NCBI GenBank assembly: GCA_029929735.1
Contig: JAKELP010000005.1
Coordinates: 227,712-291,711, forward strand
Reading direction: 5' to 3'
Length of the DNA: 64,000 nucleotides
Source of the DNA: Mimosa pudica
Taxonomy: Eukaryota; Streptophyta; Magnoliopsida; Fabales; Fabaceae
Position numbers and translations under genes: made by a program. Shown here piece by piece: positions 12,817-21,839 of this stretch (the stretch's first letter is position 1; the number at the start of each line of letters is the position of its first letter). The notes beneath the pieces are model-generated. The model ran no database searches, was not told the DNA's origin, and worked only from the letters and a program-made list of their open reading frames with translations.

Positions 12817-12857
12817 ATTACATAGAAATCATTACATTGATGATGGAATAAAACAAA
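12817..12857. repeat. 41-bp perfect direct repeat, copy 2
   Basis: Second copy of the repeat at 12587-12627. The flanking sequences do not match. Confidence 0.85.
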
Positions 12858-14303
12858 GTTGTGAGCAATGAATACAGAATTTTAAAACTCATACATACTA
12901 CTCTTGCAAAAGCTTCAAAATTGTATTATAGTGCAGCTACCCAGTTTTCATCAAGTTCATTGTCCTAATTAGAAGAATAACTAAATGTTGTTATCAATGA
13001 TTACAAAAAATCAAACAGATCATAAGCCCATTGACCTGGTTAGAAGAATAACTAAATGTCAAGTTCTCAAATAATTAATTTCTTGCTTAGTTAAGCAAAA
13101 CTAATCAATAATTTATCTAAGCACTATAACGTAAAACTAGAAAGAGATATGATAAATAAATATTCCAAAATCATTAACTAGCATTTTGGCAAGTCTTATA
13201 TAGCAAAATGAGATTTCGAGCAATAATCAATAGAAACAAAAAAAAAGAGCAGAAACTCACATCACTGACAGTGAGAATCACACATAACAAGTATAGCCAG
13301 AGAAAACAAAATACCATCACTCTCAAAGCTCATAAATGAAACAATCGCCCAAATCAAAACATAGAAACAATAATCAATAATGATTTTTGATTCCCCTTCC
13401 AAACAAAAATCAGCAAAAACAAGAGGAATAACCAAAAATTTAAAACTCTCCATAAACTCAAAAAAAACTAACCTTCTATAAATGAAACACACACACACAC
13501 ACATATACAAGAATGCTGTATGTGCCTTTCTTCCAGGCTAAAGCACAACTGAAATCACTTTAATTAATCTGCACCAATCTTCAATCCTGCAGATGTAATA
13601 AATAAGACAATAAGCTTCATCCAGCCTTTAAACATGTAATAAAATTCATGTGCACACTAAAAGAATAAGTATGTTTGAAGTTAGGAGGAGAACATTGAAA
13701 AGAAAAAAGAATTTTAAGAAGTTGTCATCATAAAAGGGTGCATGGTAAAACTGATTATAAGACATATGTAGTGATAAATTCATTATACAGCATGTAGTAA
13801 AAATTTAGTTTGCCTAGAAGAAATGAAGTTGAAAGCATATTAGCTGGAAATGCAATATCAAAATTTTGATGTGAGGAGGGACACTCATTGCCAATCAGTT
13901 GGCAAATGGTGATATTTGAATGGCCCTGCAAAGGATTTACCAAGCCAGAAACAAAGGGAAAACCTTAATCTCATCAAATTGTCTGTTTTAAATAAGCGTT
14001 AAATGACTAATTTAAATATAAAAAAATGTTAGTTCTTTTTTTTATCAGGAAAAAAAATGTTAGTTCAGAAATTATATATTCAACACTTCATCCCAAATAT
14101 TGAACAAAGTTGAGTAATAAAGGATGAGCAAGTTGTTCATCACATACCCTGCCTTCAGCATGATTGGATAAACAACTCCCAAGTAATGATTGACAAGAGT
14201 CCAAGCTTTTAGAACATACTGGGATTAATTCATTATTTCAGTTCTCTAAAGTACCCAAATATCAAGCTCTACCATCACCTAGTCAAGTCCAAAATCAGAC
14301 CAA
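12858..14303. other. Intergenic DNA, no supported gene
   Basis: Contains a short AC microsatellite near 13490-13504 and AT-rich single-copy sequence. Minus-strand open frames at 13262-13510 and 13755-13943 are low-complexity and lack family motifs. The area could hold introns or non-coding exons of a minus-strand transcript whose leader-like sequence lies near 16.5-16.8 kb, but nothing proves it. Confidence 0.4.
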
Positions 14304-14312
14304 TAATAAATA

Positions 14313-15572
14313 GGGTGAAGGCCCAAAAATGATACATAACTATTGGCCAAGGAACAAAAGTAATACATAACTATTCTGAGGTACATCAATGATACCTCAC
14401 TTTTACTTGGGATCAAAAATGATATTTTCACTAATATGACAATAAAATTGGACATGAAAAGTCCAAAATGCCCTAATAAATAAAATAAAGGGCGAAGGCC
14501 CAAAAATGATACATAACTATTGGCCAAAGAACAAAAGTAATACATAACTATTCTGAGGTACATGAAAAGTCCAAAATGCCCTAATAAATAAAATAAAATA
14601 AAACATAGGGTTAAACCAACTTTTGGTCCTATAGTTTCCCTCAATTTGGGTCTTGGTCCCTATAGTTTTAAAGCTAAGGTTTTAGTTCATATAATTTCCT
14701 CCATTTAATAGAGTTAGTCCCTATAATTTTAAAAGGACCAACATATGACATTACCAGAGTTAAATATGATTACGTGGCACTAATTCTGTTAGTTTTTGTC
14801 TGGAGAGTATGAGTTGAAAATAATTATTTAAGGTGGATAAATGATTTTATTTATTAAGGAATATATTAAAAAAATAGAAGTCATCTCTGTCACAAACCAA
14901 ACTGGACGGAGAGGAGGAATTAGGGGAAGACGAAGAAGACATAGCCGGAGTAGTGGAAGGGGTGGGGGCCGCGGCGGCGGGCCTTCTCGCTGGGGTGGGC
15001 GAAGGGGAATCTGGTCTAGTCGTGGCTGCGGCTTCACCTTGGGCTTCACCGTTCTCTGCCACCATATGTCGCTGCTGGTTTCTAAGAGAGGAAGAGAAAA
15101 GATGATGGGATGAAAGAGAGAGAGAGAGAGTAAGAGATGTGGTGAAAAGATCTTTATTAGGAAGAGCAAACTGACCAGATTGATATCAAAAGCCACCAAG
15201 GAGTAACATTTTTTATATTAAAGTTCTCAATTTGAGCACCAAACTTACAGCAAACCACACCAGTTGGTTTAACCCTATGTTTTGTTTTATTTTATTTATT
15301 AGGGCATTTTGGACTTTTCATGTACCTCAGAATAGTTATGTATTACTTTTGTTCATTGGCCAATAGTTATGTATCATTTTTGGGCCTTCGCCCTTTATTT
15401 TATTTATTAGGGCATTTTGGACTTTTCATGTCCAATTTTATTGTCATATTAGTGAAAATATCATTTTTGATCCCAAGTAAAAGTTAGGTATCATTGATGT
15501 GCCTCAGAATAGAGTTATGTATTACTTTTGTTCCTTGGCCAATAGTTATGTATCATTTTTGGGTCTTCGCCC
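14313..15572. mobile_element. Mutator-like element with 300-bp inverted termini (Pack-MULE candidate)
   Basis: The flanks are a perfect 9-bp duplication, TAATAAATA, at 14304-14312 and 15573-15581. The left terminus begins GGGTGAAGGCCCAAAAATGA; the right end is its near-exact inverse, and the arms extend to about 14622 and 15257. Each arm has an internal duplication: the GAAGGCCCAAAAATGATACA word occurs twice per arm. A 9-bp duplication with long inverted termini is the signature of Mutator-like elements. The 635-bp centre holds a GC-rich gene-like insert and no transposase. The open frame at 14279-14644 is read from the terminus and is not a gene. Confidence 0.85.
14847..15135 (-). pseudogene. 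Captured gene fragment inside the Mutator-like element
   Basis: On the minus strand a CT microsatellite (15116-15131) is followed by a pyrimidine-rich leader, then an ATG at 15065 and 72 codons rich in Ala, Pro, Ser and Thr. The GC content is far above that of the flanks. The layout of CT-rich leader, ATG and low-complexity GC-rich N terminus looks like the first exon of a plant gene. I do not recognise the parent gene. The frame runs out in AT-rich sequence, so it is a fragment. Confidence 0.5.
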
Positions 15573-15581
15573 TAATAAATA

Positions 15582-17160
15582 TAACAGCCTAATAAATATA
15601 ACCAGACATAACAGCCACCACAACCAAAAATTCAATTATCTACATATGCACCGCTATTAACATCATAATAGCGTGTAGAAAATTTCAGATTTGGAGATGA
15701 AGCTCTTCAGCCCAAAGCAAAACATCAATTTCAAACTACCCATCAATGGGTCCTCTCTAAAGTCTTTCATTCAATTGCAGAAACTAAGAATAGAGAAGTA
15801 GGAAATTCTAACCAAGGTCTATATAGAAAATAACGTGTCTTTGCTACTATGATTCTCGTTCAGGACCATCCAAGGACGAATCTGGATTTGAGCAGAAACA
15901 AGAGGATTAAAATGAACTTCAAAGAAATAGTGTATTCTATTGGTAAACTCTTCCCAAATCGGATTATATGAACTTTTATCCCAACATTTGCATCTCAGCT
16001 AACTTCAAACGCTGAAATGTGTTTGGAACAACATGCAGACAGAGAAATAAGAGTGTTCAGATAAACAAAATCAAATTCCCATTTCTGATATGAATTTCAA
16101 TGAATTCCAAATAGTACACTTTTCTGATAGGCAGAAAACACTCTAAAGGCTCATTATTTCCCCTTCTTGTCTGTAACTAACACAAAAAGGACCAGTGGGT
16201 TTTTCCCAAGACTCAAATGTTCAGCTTTATATTTCAAGGCGAACAGGAATACAGATTTTCATAACTCAGGTCTCGAATAAAACCAATTCAAAGACAAAAA
16301 CAATAACTTTTTCACTTCATCTCAAAAATTTCCCAACACCCACAACATAAAAGCTTGATCATCGCAACAAATCAACAAAAAGCTTGAATTTTTGGGAAAA
16401 AGAACAAGCAAGAGGAATTGCAATGAAACATAAAGCAGCCAGAAAAGAGAATAAACCTTTCATTTGTGATGTATAGCCTTATTCCAAACGAAGAATATGG
16501 ATGAAACAATTGAAATTGCTCACCTGCAATCAGTTCCTTTACTTCGCGCCAAATGGTGAACGAACGCATAAGCAAGGGAGATCTAGAAAAGAAATAGCAA
16601 TGGAGGGATGAGGCAATGAAGCTGATGGGTTGTGAGGAAGGAGGCACGAAAATTGTAGAAGAAGTGAGGAGGTTTTATTTTTTGAACTTTAAGAAGTGAG
16701 GAGGTTGAACAATGAAAGTTTTGGGAGCAGGGAGAGGGAGACTTTGAGATCGGAAGGAGGAAGGAGGGAGTGAGAGAGAACTATGGATGTGGAATTTAGA
16801 GAAGAGGGGCAATAGCTAGGGTTTGGGAGAGAGGTATCAGGGGTAGTTTGGTTCACTGGAAGAAGTTTTGATGGAAGTGGAAATAGAAGTGGAGGTGGAT
16901 GTAGGAGTGAAATTGGAGTTGGAAGTGGGGTTTTAATGTGTCTTTAATGTGTCTTTGGTGTGGAGTAATCATATATGGAAGTGAGGTATTTTTTTTAATA
17001 ATTATATATGTAAATAAACTAGGAAATTCCTAAAATACCCATAGATTGAAAAAAGGAAAAAACTTTCATCTTCTTCTTCATTATCCACCCAACACAACAC
17101 TACCACACCCACCACCACCATACCCACCGGCCACCACCACCATCAAACCCACCCCGCCAC
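15582..17160. other. Single-copy-like DNA; possible minus-strand leader at 16.5-16.8 kb
   Basis: Around 16.83-16.53 kb the minus strand reads like a transcribed leader: AAACCCTAGC, CT-rich runs, then CTGATTGCAG followed by GTGAGC at about 16531-16526, which could be an exon end and 5' splice site. The 91-codon open frame at 16372-16647 crosses this point and has no family motif. A non-coding or decayed gene is possible. I see no protein-coding exon downstream on the minus strand. Confidence 0.3.
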
Positions 17161-17971
17161 TAGGGGTGTGTTCACGGGACGGGACAGGATCGGGACACCC
17201 ATGTCCCGTGTCCCGTCCCGAAAATGTCTCGGGACGGAAATCCTTCCCCGTGTCCCGTCCCATCTCGATTCTTGTCCCGTCCCGATCGGGAACGGGATAG
17301 GACGGGATATTCCCGATATTTTTTTTTTTTGGGAAAGAGGGCGAAGAATGAGGAAAAGTTTTCAGCAAAATGAGTACATCAACCTCAACAAAGAAAAGAC
17401 TAAATTTTGAATATGAGAAAACAAACAAAGAACGAAATAGATATAGATCTGAGAAAAGAGAAGAATGAAAAGCAAGAAATGAAGTAATAGATCTGAGAAA
17501 TAAAGAAAGTAAACAAACAGAGGCGAGATCAAATCAGTTCTGGGGCATGATGTTAGTGAAAACGAGAATGGAAAAGACGAAGACAGAGAAGCAAAGGATG
17601 TTGATGAACTTGATGACGTTTTGGGACAATGGGCTCAGTGGAGAGGCAAAGGTTGGGAGTCTTTCATTTACATGTTAGAAGGATTTGTGCGAGTCTTTCA
17701 TTTTTGGGAAATTTGCATTCTAGTCCCTGGGAAGGGAAATTATTACTGGAAGGTCCCTACACATTCCAAAATAATTATCAAGTCCCTTGGGCCTTTCCTG
17801 CAATTATTTTCTTATGTGCAATGACCATTTTGCCCTTATGAAAGCATAAAAACCCAAAACATGCACAAGATAAAATTCACATGGGATGGGAGGGACTAGT
17901 CAGGGACTTGCTACCGCGGGTGTGCCTACTTGCTACCGCAGGCTTGGGGACTTGCTACTGAGACGTTAAGT

Positions 17972-19322
17972 TGTTAGAATCTTAAGTTTTGATGAAGACT
18001 AAAATATGAAAGAACTTAGAAAGCAATAGGTGAACATAGAATCCTAAGTAAAAGTGCAACCGGATGTGGACTTACTTCCGGATAGATTAGGACTAGCGCT
18101 CGCGGATGAATGTCTCATCCCCCAGCGACAGCAAGAAATTCACTTAGGAATTAACTTAGTCCATGAGCACTAGATATACAAAATTCTAAGACTAAGTTAA
18201 GATTCAACCGGAAGTGAATTTGCTTCCTGTTAAACTTAGACTGGCGCTGGCTGTTGGAATAGATAACCCTAAGCGTCAGTGAAAATGAGCAACGTCCAGT
18301 AGAAGTGCTTCCGATAGCTCAGTGACTGGCGCTGGCTGTTGGATTGAATGAACACTGAGCGAGAGTGAGTAATAGTGAACAAAATCCTTCATCCAGCGGA
18401 TTTACTTCCGGATGGAGAAGTGCTTCCAGATGCAAGGAAGACCTCTTAGACTAAGAACACTCCCACTGCATGTAACTATATGTTAATACTGTTAGACTAA
18501 CACTCAGTGCAGCACACTAAGTAGAATTGCTTCCGGATGTGAACCTGCTTCCGCAAGCAATCAGAATGTCAGAGTGTTCAGAAATGTAGTGTCAGAATGC
18601 TTTTGTCAGAGCAGAGTTGTCAGAGCTACTTTTCAGAGATAAAGCAAGTCAACCCTGCTATGCATTAATGAAGCATTAATTGGGCAAACGGTAACATGGG
18701 AAAAACGGCCATATTCAAACGGCTATCCCACCTACCAAGAGTCAGAATGGTTGAAGAGTATATAAAGGAGCTCAACCTCATTTATGAAGCTAACAATTAT
18801 CTTTGAATATTCTTGAGAGAAGTTAGAGCGAGAAACTAAGAACATCTTCAAACATTCAAAGCTGCCCAGAAAAGTAAAGAGCATTTAACACATCGAGTGA
18901 TCTTTTTCATCTACATATTCTATACTCTTTGTTGTTAAGTCTCTTTCTGTTATAAGAGCATTGATTGTACTTAAGTGTGTAACACCATTCATTCTTTGAG
19001 AGAACTTAGTTAGAAAAATCCTTTAAGTGTAAAGGTTAACCCCTTGCTCGGTGTGAGGGGGAGCTAGTTAGAAAGGTTACAAGTGAGCCTTGTGTAAAAC
19101 TTGTAGTTGTAAGGTTGCAAGTGATCCCGTCCAAAACTTGCGGTTGTAAGGTTTCAGGTGAACCCGATTTAAAACCTGAGATATAGTGGAACTCGGCCTG
19201 GGTGGTTGAGAACTGGACGTAGGTCAGGTAGACCGAACCAGTATAAATCTTGTGTTGGTTTTATTTGAGCATTTATTTTTGTAGCACAATTCACCCCCCC
19301 TCTTGTGCATCCATTACTTTCA
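17972..19322 (+). repeat. SIRE 5' LTR
   Basis: 1351 bp, starting TGTTAGAATCTTAAG and ending ATTACTTTCA. It carries a cluster of CTTCCGGAT-type motifs at 18057-18560, a 20-bp exact repeat (GACTGGCGCTGGCTGTTGGA at 18239-18258 and 18324-18343) and a TATA box near 18759. Confidence 0.93.
18759..18766 (+). promoter_or_regulatory. TATA box of the SIRE 5' LTR
   Basis: TATATAAA followed by GGAGCTCAACC, placed where U3 should meet R, about 560 bp before the LTR end. The same box is at 38018-38025 in the 3' LTR. Confidence 0.7.
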
Positions 19323-19324
19323 TT

Positions 19325-19336
19325 TGGTATCAGAGC
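19325..19336 (+). other. Primer binding site, initiator tRNA-Met
   Basis: TGGTATCAGAGC, two bases after the 5' LTR, complementary to the 3' end of plant initiator tRNA-Met. Confidence 0.9.
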
Positions 19337-19385
19337 GGGTCTTTCTCACTAGATTCCAACGAATCCAGAAAGCAAAGATCTTGTA

Positions 19386-21227
19386 ATGGATACTGACTAC
19401 TCTCTACCAGACGTCTCTATTCAGCCTAACAAGCCTCCAGGCTTTGATGGGTACAACTATCCATTCTGGAAGTTTAGAATGGAGACTTATATCAAGTCAA
19501 GTGACATTAGACTCTGGGATGTAATCGAACGTGGGGATCACACTCCCTTAGATGATGATGGTTTTGCCAAGGCGAGAAGCAATTACACCCCTCAGGACTA
19601 TGCCCTAGTCCAGCTGAACTATAGGGCCATGCACTACATCCAGTGTGCTCTCAGTCCCAAGGAGTTCCACAGGATCAGTCACCACAAAAATGCTAAAGAT
19701 ATGTGGGAGGCTCTTGAGGCTGCTCACTCTGGAACCAGGGGAGTGAAAGCAAGACGTGTTGAGATGCTAGTGGAAGAATTCCACAAGTTCGCCATGCTTA
19801 GCCCCACTGAGCCTATCAGAGAACTGGAGCTCAGATTCACTCACCTCATCAACAATTTGGCCTCGCTGGGTAAGGACATTCCTGAAAGGGAGCAAGTGAG
19901 CAAGATTCTAAAGATCTTGAAAGGTGACTGGATCACCAAAGTGACTATCTTACAGGAAGTCCAAGGTGAATCAACTAGTTCCATCACCGCTTTATTTGGC
20001 TCCCTGGCTGAATATGAGCCTACACTGCTAGCTCAGAGAGCTCCTCAAGCCTCATCCAAGGCCAAAAATCTTGCCCTTGTTGCTCCCAACAAGGAGACTG
20101 AAGATGATGATGAGGATGAAATGGATGATGAGGAGATGGCTATGATGGTGAAAAAGTTCAGAAAGTTCTTTAGAAAGAAAGGAGGCTTTCAAAAGGGTGA
20201 CTCCAGCCAAAGGAGGGGTTACAAGAAGGAAAAGGCTCCTGTGTGCTTTGAATATAAGAAGCCTGGTCACTTCAAGGCTGAGTGTCCCAGCCTGCAGAAG
20301 TCAAAAGGCAAAGACAAAAGGAAGGCCTTTGTATCTTCTATCTGGGTGAATAGCTCGGATGATGAAGCAAGTGATGAGGAAGAGGTAGCCAACCTCTGCC
20401 TTGTAGCCAGAGAAGATGATGAGGAAGCATCTTCAGAACTTGACCTCACCCACGAAGACAATGAGGTAACTTTCTCTGAACTGCAAGAGGCTTACAACGA
20501 GGTTCATGAAGAATTCTCTCGATTGTGTAAAGCCTATAAAGTGTTGAAAACCAAAAAGGAATCACTTGAGTCCAAGGTGGACTCACTGAGTGAAGAGCTA
20601 GCGGAAGCTAGAAAGCTTCCGGTAGTGGATGGCCAGGGTTCTCCCCAAACAGAACCCAATGCCCCAACACTTGAGAGCTGCCCCAATTGCAGCAAAATCT
20701 CAGCTGAGAAAGACAAGCTGCAAAATGCCCTGCAGAAGTTTACAAATGGCTCAGAAATGTTAAATGTAATTTTAATGAATCAAAGGGCATATAGGGATAG
20801 AACTGGCTTAGGATATACTCCTAGAGGGAAGAAGTGGGTGGAACCAAAAGTAAAGCCCTACTTAAAGTTCTTCCATAAAGCCACTAGTCATAGCTCCTCA
20901 CCCTTCAGCTTCTGTAACTATTGCAACAGGAAGGGACACTCCACGTCCACCTGTAATGCTAAGAAGCATGGAGCAAGTAGCTCCTACAAATGGGTCCCTA
21001 AAGGAACCAAGGCAACAAAGGATCCTCCACCTGCAAAGGAAACTAAGAGAGGACAAGGATCCCGAGCTTGGAATCATTCCACAGGGAACACCCAAGAGTC
21101 CAGAGCCAACACTAGGCCAGAGGCTCTGAATAATCACAAGCCCAAGGTCAAGGATGACTCTAGACCAAGGGCATTGAAAACTAATGATCGAGGACCCAAG
21201 AAAGATTGGGTACCTAAGTTTACTTGA
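19386..21227 (+). CDS. gag: SIRE gag polyprotein, 613 aa
   Basis: Structural capsid/nucleocapsid protein of the copia element. The N-terminal part has the copia gag (UBN2-type) features: a PPGFDGYNYPFWKFRME start and a DMWEALEAAHSGT segment near residues 110-120. After an acidic/basic linker comes a CCHC zinc knuckle near residues 290-305, but its second cysteine position is Tyr (CFEYKKPGHFKAEC). A second zinc-knuckle-like motif, CNYCNRKGHSTSTC, lies near residues 514-527, with a predicted coiled coil in between (Glu/Leu/Lys-rich, about 365-415). The start lies 50 bp after the primer site. It ends in a single TGA at 21225-21227, and the frame stays open into protease beyond it. Confidence 0.9.
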   Translation: MDTDYSLPDVSIQPNKPPGFDGYNYPFWKFRMETYIKSSDIRLWDVIERGDHTPLDDDGFAKARSNYTPQDYALVQLNYRAMHYIQCALSPKEFHRISHHKNAKDMWEALEAAHSGTRGVKARRVEMLVEEFHKFAMLSPTEPIRELELRFTHLINNLASLGKDIPEREQVSKILKILKGDWITKVTILQEVQGESTSSITALFGSLAEYEPTLLAQRAPQASSKAKNLALVAPNKETEDDDEDEMDDEEMAMMVKKFRKFFRKKGGFQKGDSSQRRGYKKEKAPVCFEYKKPGHFKAECPSLQKSKGKDKRKAFVSSIWVNSSDDEASDEEEVANLCLVAREDDEEASSELDLTHEDNEVTFSELQEAYNEVHEEFSRLCKAYKVLKTKKESLESKVDSLSEELAEARKLPVVDGQGSPQTEPNAPTLESCPNCSKISAEKDKLQNALQKFTNGSEMLNVILMNQRAYRDRTGLGYTPRGKKWVEPKVKPYLKFFHKATSHSSSPFSFCNYCNRKGHSTSTCNAKKHGASSSYKWVPKGTKATKDPPPAKETKRGQGSRAWNHSTGNTQESRANTRPEALNNHKPKVKDDSRPRALKTNDRGPKKDWVPKFT

Positions 21228-21839
21228 TTTTTTCAGGTGTGTCTCAAAGCATCCAAGAACAAGAAATGGTACATTGACAGCGGATGCTCGAGACATATGA
21301 CTGGAGACAGAGACAAGTTCAAATCTCTGGTGATCAAAGATGGAGCCACAGTAACCTTTGGAGGAAATCAAAGTGGAAAGATCACTGGAGTTGGAGAGGT
21401 CGGACAAATAAAAGACGTCTACCTAGTGGACGGTCTCTGTCACAACCTGCTAAGCGTCAGCCAGAGCACAGACAAAGGAAATTGGGTAATTTTTGATTCA
21501 CATGAGTGCATAATAGTTGATAAGCAGGATCTAAATTTAGATAAGGCCAACTTAAAATGCAAACTTAAGGCAAATAGAAATGGAAACCTATATACCTTAG
21601 ACTTATGCCAACAACTAGAAGAAAAATGTTTAATATCTAGTGATGAGAATAGTTGGCTTTGGCATAAGAGACTAGCTCATGTTAATTTTACTCAACTCGA
21701 CATGCTAATTAAAAAGGAGCTAGCTATAGGTATTCCATCATTTAAAGTAAAGCATGATTTTATCTGTGAATCCTGCCAAAGAGGAAAGCAAACAAGTGTT
21801 CTGGGCGGATGCTATGAGCACTGCTTGCTATATCTCTAA
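21228..21839 (+). pseudogene. pol: SIRE protease and integrase N-terminus (truncated)
   Basis: In frame with gag across one TGA. The protease active-site signature WYIDSGCSRHMTG lies at about 21267-21306. Next is the GAG-pre-integrase zinc domain: the histidines lie in WLWHKRLAHVN and the cysteine pair in CESCQRGKQ (to about 21790). Right after that the frame enters unrelated codons and stops at 21837-21839. Downstream sequence resumes in another frame with the end of the integrase, so the whole catalytic core with its Asp, Asp and Glu residues is absent. The roles are cleavage of the polyprotein (protease) and DNA integration (integrase); only the first could still work. Confidence 0.88.

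Noticed and set aside
14279..14644. 121-codon frame with repeated segments
   Set aside because: Read from the duplicated inverted terminus of a Mutator-like element.
17046..17428. Frames over the GGGAC-rich segment
   Set aside because: The Arg/Pro/Gly-rich peptides come from the GTCCCGTCCCG repeats.
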